Positions 16,634 to 25,006 of a stretch of 64,000 nt of DNA are shown one piece after another. Location: positions 462,972 to 526,971 of the forward strand of contig NZ_FORA01000003.1 in the NCBI RefSeq assembly GCF_900113875.1. The letters are read 5' to 3'. Origin of the DNA: Jannaschia pohangensis (lineage in GTDB: Bacteria; Pseudomonadota; Alphaproteobacteria; Rhodobacterales; Rhodobacteraceae). A program made the position numbers and the translations under genes. The notes under the pieces were generated by a model. The model did not search any database and was not told where the DNA came from. It saw only the letters and a list, made by a program, of their open reading frames with translations. Within the stretch, counting starts at the first letter, position 1. Each line of letters opens with the position of its first letter.

Positions 16634-17784
16634 TGCGGCAAACCTGGCGCTGGTTCGGCCCCGACGATGCGGTCACCCTCTCCGATATCCGTCAGGCCGG
16701 GGCCGAAGGCATCGTGACCGCGCTCTACGATACGCCCCCGGGGCAAGTCTGGACGGATGGGGCTCTGGCCGCGCGCAAGGCGCAGATCGAGACGGCGGGC
16801 CTGACCTGGGACGTGGTCGAGAGTCTGCCGGTCACCGAGGCCATGAAGACCGGCGACGTCGATTGTGTCCGCGACACCGCCACCTGGATCGACAGCCTGC
16901 GCGCCGTCGCCCGCGCCGGGATCGAGACGGTCTGCTACAACTTCATGCCGGTCCTCGACTGGACGCGGACCGACCTGATGTATCCGCGTCCCTCGGGCGC
17001 CCGCGCGTTGCGGTTCGACCTGATCGACTTCGCCGCATTCGATCTTCGGGTTCTGGGCCGCGATGCCACCTATCCGCCCGCTGTGACCGAAGCCGCCATG
17101 ACGCACCAGATCGACGGCGATGCCCTGACCCGCACGATCCTTGCGGGCCTGCCCGGCGCGATGGAGGGCTGGACCCTCGAAAGTTTCCGCACCCGGCTCG
17201 CCGCCTATGCCGATGTGGGCGAAGCGGGCCTTCGCGCCAACCTTGCCGCCTTTCTGCGCGCCGTCGTGCCGGTGGCCGAGGAACTGGGCGTGCGGCTCTG
17301 CTGCCATCCCGACGATCCGCCCTGGCCGCTGTTCGGCCTGCCCCGCATTGTCTCGACCGAAGCCGACTACGCGGAGCTGGTCGGGATCGTGCCGTCGCCG
17401 TCGAACGGGATCACCTTCTGCACCGGCTCGCTCGGGGCGCGGGCTGATGTGGACCTGCCCGGAATGGTGGAACGGCTTGGCCCCCACATCCATTTCGTAC
17501 ACCTTCGCAATGTCCGGCGCGAGGCCGAGACGGTCCCCTGCTCCTTCTTCGAGGATGACCATCTGGCCGGGTCGACCGACATGGTCGCCGTGATCCGCGC
17601 CCTTCTGGCCGAACAGGCCCGCCGCCACGCCTCGGGCCGCGCGGATTGGCAGATGCCCATGCGGCCCGACCACGGCCAGATGATCCTGGACGATCACACC
17701 CGCCGCACCGCGCCCGGCTATCCCGCCATCGGACGCCTGAAGGGTCTGGCCGAACTGCGCGGCGTGATGGTGGCCCTGTCGTGA
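16630..17784 (+). CDS. uxuA: Mannonate dehydratase
   Basis: UxuA dehydrates D-mannonate to 2-keto-3-deoxygluconate. The 384-residue product starts [32 protein letters not shown] and contains [58 protein letters not shown] and [15 protein letters not shown]. It ends in the [12 protein letters not shown] segment, the usual series of metal and substrate positions. The start at 16630 overlaps the uxaC stop; ATG 16633 is also possible. It ends in a GTGA overlap with uxuB, so the three genes are translationally coupled. Confidence 0.95.
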   Translation: [384 protein letters not shown]

Positions 17785-19064
17785 CCGGAGTTCTGCACTT
17801 CGGGCTTGGCGCGTTTCACCGGGCCCATCAGGCGGTCTATACCCAGAATGCGGGCGCCTGGATCGAGGCGGTGTCGATGCGCGACCCGACCCTGGCCGAT
17901 GCCCTGAACGCCCAGGACGGCTTCGCCCTGATCGTGCGCGCCCCCGAAGGACCGAAGGTGCAGCGGATCACGGCGATCCGGCGGGCCCATGCCCTGTCCC
18001 GTGGCGCCGCGCCGATTGCCGCGCGACTGGCCGACCCGGCGATCACGGCGGTCACGATCACCGTCACCGAAAAGGGCTATGGCCTTGACCGCGCGACCGG
18101 CGGGCCGGACCGGTCGGACCCGGTGACCGCCCATGACCTCGCCCACCCGGATGCGCCCCATGGCCTGATCGGCACCCTGCTTCTGGGCCTGGCGCAGCGA
18201 CGGGACGCAGGCGCGGGGCCGATCACGGTTCTCAGTTGCGACAACATGACCGCCAACGGCGCGATGCTGAAAAAGCTGACGCGGGAAACCGCCGCGATCA
18301 CCCGGCCCGACCTGTTGCCCTGGATCGACACCAACGTGACCTTCCCGGGCACCATGGTCGATCGCATCACCCCCGCCGCCAGTGACGAGACGCGCGCCAT
18401 CGCGCGCGACGCCACGGGCCGCGACGACCCGCTGGCGATCGAGACCGAGCCGTTTTCCCAATGGGTGATCGAGGACGATTTCGCCGGGCCGATCCCGGAC
18501 TGGGCCTCTGCCGGGGCGCAGATCGTCCCCGACGTGGCGCCGTTCGAAGCGATGAAGCTGCGGATGCTGAATGGGGCGCATTCGACGCTGGCCTATATGG
18601 GCGTCCTTTCTGGCCACACGCATGTGCGCGACGTGATGGCCGACCCCGACCTGCGACCAAAGGTGATCGATGTCATGATGGCGGCGGCGCAGACCCTGCC
18701 CGCCGATCTGGACACCAAGGGCTATGCCGCCGACCTGATTGCCCGGTTCGAAAATCCGGCAATCGCGCATCGCTGCGCGCAGATCGCCATGGACGGCAGC
18801 CAGAAGTTGCCACAGCGCATCTTCGCACCCGCTCTTGACCTGCTGGCGAAGGGGCTGGCTGTGACGGCGCATGCCGACGCCGCCGCAAGCTGGATCACCT
18901 ATCTGCGCGGCGCGACCGAGGTGTCCGATCCGCTGGCCGACCGCCTTCGGGCCGCCGTGCGATCCGACAATCCGCTCGGGGCACTCGCCCGGCTGGACGG
19001 CTTGGGGCATCGCGAGATTTTCGAAGACCCCACATGGCAGGCAGCTGTCACCGCTCGACTGTAG
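17781..19064 (+). CDS. uxuB: D-mannonate oxidoreductase / fructuronate reductase (mannitol dehydrogenase family)
   Basis: UxuB reduces D-fructuronate to D-mannonate with NADH, linking UxaC to UxuA. The 427-residue product begins with a dinucleotide-binding turn (HFGLGAFHRAHQAVY). It also has the long-chain polyol dehydrogenase signature TVLSCDNMTANGAML, the family catalytic region FPGTMVDRITP, and KLRMLNGAHSTLAYMG. The GTG start at 17781 overlaps the uxuA stop; the upstream open frame only shadows uxuA. It ends 3 bp before the convergent GMC oxidoreductase gene. No 2-keto-3-deoxygluconate kinase or aldolase is encoded nearby. Confidence 0.92.
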   Translation: MTGVLHFGLGAFHRAHQAVYTQNAGAWIEAVSMRDPTLADALNAQDGFALIVRAPEGPKVQRITAIRRAHALSRGAAPIAARLADPAITAVTITVTEKGYGLDRATGGPDRSDPVTAHDLAHPDAPHGLIGTLLLGLAQRRDAGAGPITVLSCDNMTANGAMLKKLTRETAAITRPDLLPWIDTNVTFPGTMVDRITPAASDETRAIARDATGRDDPLAIETEPFSQWVIEDDFAGPIPDWASAGAQIVPDVAPFEAMKLRMLNGAHSTLAYMGVLSGHTHVRDVMADPDLRPKVIDVMMAAAQTLPADLDTKGYAADLIARFENPAIAHRCAQIAMDGSQKLPQRIFAPALDLLAKGLAVTAHADAAASWITYLRGATEVSDPLADRLRAAVRSDNPLGALARLDGLGHREIFEDPTWQAAVTARL

Positions 19065-19067
19065 CCT

Positions 19068-20684
19068 TCAGGCCCCGACGCGGGCGTCTTCCAGCACCAT
19101 GTCCGACGCCTTCTCGCCAATCATGATGGCGGGGGCGTTGGTGTTGCCCGACACAATTTCCGGCATGATCGAGCAATCCGCCACGCGCAGCCCGCCGATC
19201 CCGTGGACGCGCAGGCGGTCGTCGACCACGGCCCCGGGTCCCTGGCCCATCTTGCAGGTGCCGGTCGGGTGATAGATCGACACCGAATTCGACCGCGCCC
19301 AATCCAGCGTGCCGTCATAGTCGTCCATCGACAGGTCGGAGGAGGGACGGAACTCCTCGCTGATCTTGTCGGTCAGCGGCGCGTGGCGCGCGATGCGGCG
19401 GGCGATGTTGACGCCCTCGACGATCGTGCGGCAGTCGGTCTGCGTGCTCAGGTAATTGGGGATGATCCGGGGATAGACGCCCGCCTTGCCGGACGCGAGC
19501 CGGATTTCGCCCCGGCTTTCGGGACGCAGCTGACAGACCGACATCGTGAAAGCCGAGAAAGGGTGCACCCCCTCGCCGGGACTGTCGGCGGACCAGGGCT
19601 GCACGTGGAACTGAATGTCAGGTGTCTCGACATGGTCGCCGGTGCGGAAGAACCCGGTGGCCAATGAGGCCGCCATCGCCATCGGGCCCGACCGGAACAG
19701 CGCGTATTTCGCGGCGATCTTCGCCTGGTTGAACAGGCTGCGGACTTCGTCGTTCAGGGTCGGCTCATGGCATTTGAACACCAGCCGCGCCTGCAAATGG
19801 TCCTGCAGGTTCTTGCCCACGCCCGGCAGATCGGCCCGCACCTCGACCCCGTGGTCGCGCAATTGTGCCGCCTCGCCGATGCCGGACAGCATCAGAAGTT
19901 GCGGCGAGTTGATCGACCCGCCCGAGACGATGACCTCGCGCCCGGCGGTGACGATGTGTTCGGCCCCCGATTTGTCGCGATAGGCCACCCCGGTGCAGCG
20001 CGTCCCCTCCAGGATCAGGCGGGTGGCGGGCGCGTTGGTGATGATCCGCAGGTTCGGGCGCGACCGGGCGGGGTTCAGGAAGGCCACCGCCGACGAACAG
20101 CGGCGCCCGTTCCGGGTGGTCAGCTGGAAATAGCTCGCTCCCTCTTGCGTGGCGCCGTTGTAGTCGGGGTTGAAGGGATAGCCCGCGTTCTGTGCGGCAG
20201 CGACCCAGGCATCGCAGATCGGCCTTTGCAGCCGCATGTTCGACACCCAGAGCGGCCCATCCGAGCCATGGAAATCGTCGGCCCCCCGCTCCTGATGTTC
20301 GGAGCGCTTGAACAGGGGCAGGACATCTTCCCATCCCCATCCGACATTCCCCATCTGTCGCCAGCGGTCGTAGTCCTGCGGCTGGCCGCGCACATAGAGC
20401 AACCCGTTTAGCGAGGATGACCCACCCAGGACCTTGCCGCGCGGCCAGTCGATCTGCCGTCCGTTGAGACCCGGGTCGGGTTCCGTCCGATAGCACCAGT
20501 CTACCGACGGATTGTGCATCGTCTTGAAATACCCGACCGGCACATGGATCCAGGGGTTCCAGTCGCGCGGTCCGGCCTCCAGCAGGATGACCTTGTTGCG
20601 GGGGTCGGCGGACAGTCGATTCGCCAGGACACAGCCAGCGGACCCACCCCCGACAACGACGAAATCCGCGCTCCGATCTGCCAT
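19068..20684 (-). CDS. GMC family FAD-dependent oxidoreductase
   Basis: This is a 538-residue FAD alcohol dehydrogenase of the glucose-methanol-choline type. The N-terminal FAD fold is VVVGGGSAGCVLANRLS (about 9-25) with LLEAGPRD. GMC signature 1 is around RGKVLGGSSSLNGLLYVRG, signature 2 is [16 protein letters not shown], and the active-site region near the end contains HPTGTCKMGQ and the terminal NTNAPAIMIGEKASDMV. It is annotated as choline-dehydrogenase-like, but the real BetA lies at 41028. Here the neighbours are a TRAP importer and an SMP-30 lactonase, so its alcohol substrate is likely the imported compound. GGAGGG precedes the ATG. The true substrate is unknown. Confidence 0.85.
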   Translation of the reverse strand: MADRSADFVVVGGGSAGCVLANRLSADPRNKVILLEAGPRDWNPWIHVPVGYFKTMHNPSVDWCYRTEPDPGLNGRQIDWPRGKVLGGSSSLNGLLYVRGQPQDYDRWRQMGNVGWGWEDVLPLFKRSEHQERGADDFHGSDGPLWVSNMRLQRPICDAWVAAAQNAGYPFNPDYNGATQEGASYFQLTTRNGRRCSSAVAFLNPARSRPNLRIITNAPATRLILEGTRCTGVAYRDKSGAEHIVTAGREVIVSGGSINSPQLLMLSGIGEAAQLRDHGVEVRADLPGVGKNLQDHLQARLVFKCHEPTLNDEVRSLFNQAKIAAKYALFRSGPMAMAASLATGFFRTGDHVETPDIQFHVQPWSADSPGEGVHPFSAFTMSVCQLRPESRGEIRLASGKAGVYPRIIPNYLSTQTDCRTIVEGVNIARRIARHAPLTDKISEEFRPSSDLSMDDYDGTLDWARSNSVSIYHPTGTCKMGQGPGAVVDDRLRVHGIGGLRVADCSIMPEIVSGNTNAPAIMIGEKASDMVLEDARVGA

Positions 20685-20806
20685 GCTGATGGTCCCTCCA
20701 AACCCTTTTTTGAACGTCTCGACGAAAGAAAAGCTTGTCAGACCAATATTAGAATGCTGAATAATGAGACTGCAAGTATCATATTTGCAATCCAAGGGAG
20801 GAAAAC
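20685..20806. promoter_or_regulatory. Divergent promoter region of GMC oxidoreductase and TRAP operon
   Basis: This 122-bp spacer is strikingly AT-richer than its surroundings. It carries ribosome sites for both genes (GGAGGG on -, GGGAGGAAAAC on +). Its centre (20740-20770) has runs such as CAATATTAGAATGCTGAATAATG. A near-palindrome lies at 20771-20789 and is listed separately. Confidence 0.6.
20771..20789. promoter_or_regulatory. 19-bp near-palindrome, candidate IclR operator
   Basis: TGCAAGTATCATATTTGCA is a 19-bp dyad with one mismatched pair. Its right edge lies 17 bp before the ATG of the TRAP binding protein, at the place where a repressor would block initiation. The nearest regulator is the IclR-type gene at 24224 in the same cluster. 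The link is inferred from proximity. Confidence 0.5.
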
Positions 20807-22039
20807 ATGAAAGCGTCAAACGCCCTGAGCGGGATTTCCCGTCGGGACCTTTTCAAGTTGTCGGGCCAATACGGCCTGTCGTCCGTCGTCCTCGGCGCGT
20901 CCACCTTTGCCGGGGCAGCGACGCTGCCCGAATTGGTGAAGGCCGCGGAATCGAGCTATGAAAAGCGTTTCGCCAAAGAACCCAAGCACACCTTCAAACT
21001 GGGTGCGGCAGGCTTCAACGCCCGGAATCTCCTGATCGAACGCGCCGGCGTCCTGGAGTTCGCCCGCGATCTCGAAAGCCGCACAGACGGTGAGATCCGC
21101 GTCGAATTCATCGGCGACAACCAGATCTGCAGCCAGACCTCCTGCGTCGAGAAGACCCAGTCCGGCATCGTCGACATGTATTCCGCCTCGACCCAGAATT
21201 CGGCGGGCGGCGCGCCTTATCTGAACGTGCTGGACTATGCCTACATGTTCCGCTCCCGGGCCGATCAATACCACTTCTTCTACAGCCCCGAGTCGGTGTC
21301 GCTGCTGCGCGATCCCTTCGAGCAGCGCCATGGCCTGAAGTTCCTCTTCACCCATGCCGAACTGCGCGGGATCCAGACCGGTTCTTCCTTTGCCGACAAG
21401 CCGACCGTCACCAGCATCGAGGAGCTGTTCGGCACCAAGAACCGCGTCACGGGCACCCAATTGGGTCGCATCGCGATGGAGCTGCTGAACCTGAACCCCG
21501 TGCCGATCGCCTGGGAGGAAACCCTCGACGGCCTAAAGCAGGGCCTGATCGACGGCGCAGAGACCTGGGCCTCGGCCGTGGCCTATGCCAACATGTCGCC
21601 CGTCGTGTCCCAATCGGTCGACCTGAAGTTCTTCTGCGGCACCGAGCATACGGCGATGTCGGCCTCGGTCTTCGACGCGCTCGACGGCGAGTTGCAGGAC
21701 GCGGTGATGGAATCGGCCTATCTGGCCCAGGTCCATGTGCAGGCGGCCAACGAGGCGGCGCTGGTCAACACCGTCGGCTTCTCGAACCCGCAGCTGCCCG
21801 GCACGATCTTTGCCGAGAACAACGTGCGCGTCGCCTCGCTTTCGGATGCGGAAATCCGCAAGGCCGAGGAAATGTGCTCGCCCGAGTTCCAACCCGCCGC
21901 CTGGGAGCAGTGGCGCGAGCGTCTGAACGGTTGGTCGGGAGGTCAGGATACCTATCAGGGCATCTATGACGTCGCCCGTCAGATCCCCGCCGACACCAAG
22001 GCCGAAAACGTCGAACCTCGGCGCTGGTGGAAGGCCTGA
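20807..22039 (+). CDS. TRAP transporter solute-binding protein (DctP family)
   Basis: This is the periplasmic binding protein of a tripartite ATP-independent importer. At 410 residues it is longer than the usual 330. The N-terminus carries a twin-arginine signal (SRRDLFKLSGQYG, then a hydrophobic run ending near AAES). So the protein may fold before export, possibly with a bound cofactor or metal. Family features include TDGEIRVEFIGDNQIC, LKQGLIDGAETWASAVAYANM and the domain-bridging C-terminal helices. It heads the operon, followed by DctQ and DctM genes after a 137-bp gap with two hairpins. The ligand is not known; this size class is not typical of C4-dicarboxylate or uronate binders. Confidence 0.85.
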   Translation: MKASNALSGISRRDLFKLSGQYGLSSVVLGASTFAGAATLPELVKAAESSYEKRFAKEPKHTFKLGAAGFNARNLLIERAGVLEFARDLESRTDGEIRVEFIGDNQICSQTSCVEKTQSGIVDMYSASTQNSAGGAPYLNVLDYAYMFRSRADQYHFFYSPESVSLLRDPFEQRHGLKFLFTHAELRGIQTGSSFADKPTVTSIEELFGTKNRVTGTQLGRIAMELLNLNPVPIAWEETLDGLKQGLIDGAETWASAVAYANMSPVVSQSVDLKFFCGTEHTAMSASVFDALDGELQDAVMESAYLAQVHVQAANEAALVNTVGFSNPQLPGTIFAENNVRVASLSDAEIRKAEEMCSPEFQPAAWEQWRERLNGWSGGQDTYQGIYDVARQIPADTKAENVEPRRWWKA

Positions 22040-22065
22040 TCCGAAGGGCCGTCACGCAAACGGAT

Positions 22066-22152
22066 CGGGCGCCGCGCGCGCCCGGCCCGACTGGCGGGCG
22101 AGGCGGCACCCCGCGTGCAGGCTGACCCCCGGACGCGACCGGGAGGGGTCGC
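22066..22152 (+). other. Hairpin pair between TRAP binding-protein and DctQ genes
   Basis: Two perfect stems sit in the 137-bp gap: CGGGCGC(CGCGC)GCGCCCG at 22066-22084 and GCGACC(GGGAGG)GGTCGC at 22135-22152. Neither has a T tail. They likely act as mRNA-end stabilisers or partial terminators that keep binding protein in excess over permease. An AGGGAGGA site for DctQ follows. Confidence 0.55.
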
Positions 22153-22176
22153 AACAACCACAGGGAGGATCCGTCG

Positions 22177-22851
22177 ATGGAGATTTTCGGCGGCATCGGG
22201 GAGATCATATCTGCCCTTTTCGCGAACGATGCCTGGACACTGGGGGACGCGCTTCGGCAGAACCAGCCCGCGACCTGGACCCTTGGCCTTCTGGCCACGA
22301 TCCTGGGTGGGTTGGCGATGTTCTTCGTCTACCGGTTCGTTCCCATGATCGAGCGACATCTGGAGCCTACTGTGATGGTCGTCTCTTACCTGATGATCGG
22401 CTTCATCATCTTCGAGAGCGTGGTGCAGCGGTTCCTGTTCGACAACCAGAACCCATGGTCCACCACCCTTCCCTCCTTCCTCTTTCTCATCATGACCTGG
22501 GTGGGGTGCAGCTATAACGTCAAGCTTCGCACCCATCTGGCCTTCTCGGAATTCCGTACGGCCATGCCTCCAGCAGGTCAGATCTTCTGTCTTCTCCTCG
22601 ACGCACTGCTCTGGACCGGCTTTGCGTGGATCGTTGTCGTGACGACCACGCAGGAAACCGTCGCAGCGGCCGCGAATTTCCGTTTCATGTCGGGAACCGA
22701 CAACCTGATGCAGTGGTGGTTCCTGGTCTCGGTGCCCATTGCGTGGACGATCCTGGTGGCCCGCGTGTTCGAAAATCTGGTCGTCGACCTGCGCAATTTC
22801 CGCAATGGCGCCCCGCTTATCGAACAGGCCGTGATCGGCGGTGACACATGA
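22177..22851 (+). CDS. TRAP transporter small permease subunit (DctQ family)
   Basis: This is the small membrane subunit that joins DctM in importing the solute with sodium or proton symport. The 224-residue product has four membrane helices (around 40-60, 68-88, 120-140 and 170-190) and an N-terminal extension of about 35 residues before the first helix. ESVVQRFLFDNQNPWSTTLPSFLFLIMTWVGCSYN is the typical DctQ loop region. It ends in an ATGA overlap with the large subunit. AGGGAGGAT precedes the ATG. Confidence 0.88.
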   Translation: MEIFGGIGEIISALFANDAWTLGDALRQNQPATWTLGLLATILGGLAMFFVYRFVPMIERHLEPTVMVVSYLMIGFIIFESVVQRFLFDNQNPWSTTLPSFLFLIMTWVGCSYNVKLRTHLAFSEFRTAMPPAGQIFCLLLDALLWTGFAWIVVVTTTQETVAAAANFRFMSGTDNLMQWWFLVSVPIAWTILVARVFENLVVDLRNFRNGAPLIEQAVIGGDT

Positions 22852-24206
22852 CCGACGGCACCATCATCACGCTGATCTCCATAGGCGTCACGCTGCTGTT
22901 CATGCTTGGTGTGCCTGTCTTTCTGGTGATCGGCTATTGGGTCGTCGGCATGTCGTTTATCATCGGCCTGCCACTTCTCAACATCGGAGCGGCCCTGTCG
23001 GATGTGTTCACCGACGGCTTCGCGTTGCTGGCCATGCCGCTCTTCATCCTGACCGGTGACCTTATCAACCGGTCGGGCATCGCTCGGCGTCTGTCGGATT
23101 ACGCCTATGCCTGCCTCGGCTGGCTGCGCGGGGGGCTGGCAATGGCGACGCTCGGCGCCTGTGGCCTGTTCGCGGCGATCTCCGGGTCGAACTCGGCGAC
23201 GACGGCGACCATCGGCTCCATGCTCCATCCCGAAATGGTGAAGGGCAACTACGACGAACGGTTCAGTGCCGCGACCGCAGCCGCCGGCGGCACGGTCGGC
23301 ATCATCATTCCGCCGTCGATCATCTTCATCGTCTACGGGTTTCTCATGAACCTGCCGATTTCGGATCTCTTCGTGGCCGGGATCATTCCGGGGGCCCTTA
23401 TGGTCCTCGCCATGATGATGGCCGCCTTCCTGCTGTCGTGGAAGAACAAGTGGGGCATCCTGATCGGCCTGTCGTTCTCGCGGATGGCCAAGACGGCGCT
23501 CGGGGCATGGCTTGGATTCGGGGCGATCGGCCTCGTGCTGTACGGCATCTACACCGGCGCCTTTTCCCCGACGGAAGCGGCGGGGGTGACCGTCGGCGTC
23601 TGCATCATCGTCGGCTTCATCTGCCTGCCCATCTACAGGATGATCGGGCGGGACGGAAATCGCCCTCTGGAACAGAAGAGCTGGTGGGAAATGCTGGTGG
23701 TTCAGGGATTTTCCCCGCTCGAACTGCCGTCGATCACCATGCGGTCGGCGCAGATCACCGGCATCCTGGCCCCGCTCATCGCCGTCTCGGTCGTCATGCA
23801 GCAGATCCTGTCGGTTCTGGGCGCGCAGCAGGTCATCGGGGATTTCGTCACCGGGATGGGCGGCTACTACGCCGTTCTGTTCACCGCCATGGCCATCGTG
23901 TTCGTGTCGGGCATGGTGCTGGAATCGCTGCCGGTCACGATCATCCTGGCTCCGATCCTGGCGCCGATTGCCCATGACATCGGCGTGGAACCGGTGCAAT
24001 TCGCGGTCATCTTCCTTGTCGGAGCGTCCATCGGCTTCATCACGCCGCCTTATGGCCTGAACCTCTATGTCGCATCCGGCGTGACGGGCGTTCCATACTT
24101 CAGACTGCTGCCCTATACGGTGCCCTACCTCGTGGCGCTGATTTCCGTCTGGATCTTCGTCGCGCTGGTACCGGAACTTTCGACGGCACTTTTGCCTGAA
24201 AGATAG
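22848..24206 (+). CDS. TRAP transporter large permease subunit (DctM family)
   Basis: This is the 12-helix transport channel of the TRAP system. The 452-residue product has the family blocks MPLFILTGDLINRSGIARRL, CGLFAAISGSNSATTATIGSMLHPEM, and GGTVGIIIPPSIIFIVYGFL. The C-terminal half repeats the fold, with GMVLESLPVTIILAPILAPIA and GFITPPYGLNLYVASGVTGVPY. It overlaps dctQ by 4 nt. The IclR gene follows 17 bp downstream, probably in the same transcript. Confidence 0.93.
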   Translation: MTDGTIITLISIGVTLLFMLGVPVFLVIGYWVVGMSFIIGLPLLNIGAALSDVFTDGFALLAMPLFILTGDLINRSGIARRLSDYAYACLGWLRGGLAMATLGACGLFAAISGSNSATTATIGSMLHPEMVKGNYDERFSAATAAAGGTVGIIIPPSIIFIVYGFLMNLPISDLFVAGIIPGALMVLAMMMAAFLLSWKNKWGILIGLSFSRMAKTALGAWLGFGAIGLVLYGIYTGAFSPTEAAGVTVGVCIIVGFICLPIYRMIGRDGNRPLEQKSWWEMLVVQGFSPLELPSITMRSAQITGILAPLIAVSVVMQQILSVLGAQQVIGDFVTGMGGYYAVLFTAMAIVFVSGMVLESLPVTIILAPILAPIAHDIGVEPVQFAVIFLVGASIGFITPPYGLNLYVASGVTGVPYFRLLPYTVPYLVALISVWIFVALVPELSTALLPER

Positions 24207-24223
24207 GACACGGAGCGCCCGAA

Positions 24224-25006
24224 ATGGACGGCCAGAGGACCGATGCGATACCGACCAACCTCCGCCTCCTCCTCGTGCTGGAGGCGGTGGCCAAGGCAGG
24301 CGACCCGGTCACACCGACCGAGGTCAACGCAAGTCTCGGCCTGCCCAAGCCGACGATCCATCGCCTGTTCTCGACGCTGGTCGACGAAGGCTTCCTGCAA
24401 CGGGACATCGGGGGCCGCGCCTATCTGCCGGGCCCGCGCCTGCGTGGGTTGGCCGGAGGTGTCCTGTCGTCGTCGCGAGTGCGAGGTGCGCGGCAGGCCA
24501 TCCTGAAGAAGCTGTCCAGCACTATCGGCGAAACCTGCAACATTGCGCTGCCCGACGGCGACGCCATGGTCTACCTGGAGCGCGAGGAGACGGAATGGCC
24601 CCTGCGCATCCAGCTGCCGACTGGCACGCGGGTCCCGTTCTACTGCACTGCGTCGGGCAAGATGTTCCTCTCGACGCTGAAGCCGGCCGAGCTCAAGATC
24701 TACCTCGATGCGACCGAACTTCGCCCGCGGGCGCCCGGCACCTATACCGACCGGGCCGAACTGACCGCAGCCCTGGAACGCATCCGGGAGCGGGGCTATG
24801 CTACCGATCGCGGCGAATTCATGCCCGACATGATCGCCGTCGCGGTGCCGATCAACGATGCGAACGGTCGGTTGCTGGCGACCCTGTCCTTCCACGCCCC
24901 GACCCAGAGGATCGATCTGGAACGCGGGCTGTCGTTCCTGCCCGACCTGCGAGAGGCGGCGGCCAAACTGGCCACGCACGTCAGCTCACGCAACGTCGGT
25001 CCCTAG
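24224..25006 (+). CDS. IclR family transcriptional regulator
   Basis: This is a 260-residue IclR-type regulator. It has an N-terminal winged helix (LRLLLVLEAVAKAGDPVTPTEVNASLGLPKPTIHRLFSTLVDEGFLQRD, about 10-60) and a C-terminal GAF-like effector domain (IGETCNIALPDGDAMVYLERE, LPTGTRVPFYCTASGKMFLSTL, AVAVPINDANGRLLATLSF). It probably controls the TRAP operon and the divergent GMC gene, with the near-palindrome at 20771 as a candidate site. The stop shares a CTAG with the convergent SMP-30 gene. Confidence 0.92.
   Translation: MDGQRTDAIPTNLRLLLVLEAVAKAGDPVTPTEVNASLGLPKPTIHRLFSTLVDEGFLQRDIGGRAYLPGPRLRGLAGGVLSSSRVRGARQAILKKLSSTIGETCNIALPDGDAMVYLEREETEWPLRIQLPTGTRVPFYCTASGKMFLSTLKPAELKIYLDATELRPRAPGTYTDRAELTAALERIRERGYATDRGEFMPDMIAVAVPINDANGRLLATLSFHAPTQRIDLERGLSFLPDLREAAAKLATHVSSRNVGP

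Noticed and set aside
19068..20684. Calling the GMC enzyme choline dehydrogenase BetA
   Set aside because: A better BetA lies at 41028 in the bet cluster. This copy has no choline-linked neighbours.
20807..24206. Calling the TRAP system a uronate transporter because of the nearby uxaC-uxuA-uxuB genes
   Set aside because: It is on the far side of a convergent GMC gene, has its own IclR and SMP-30 genes, and the binding protein is longer than usual uronate binders. The substrate is left open.
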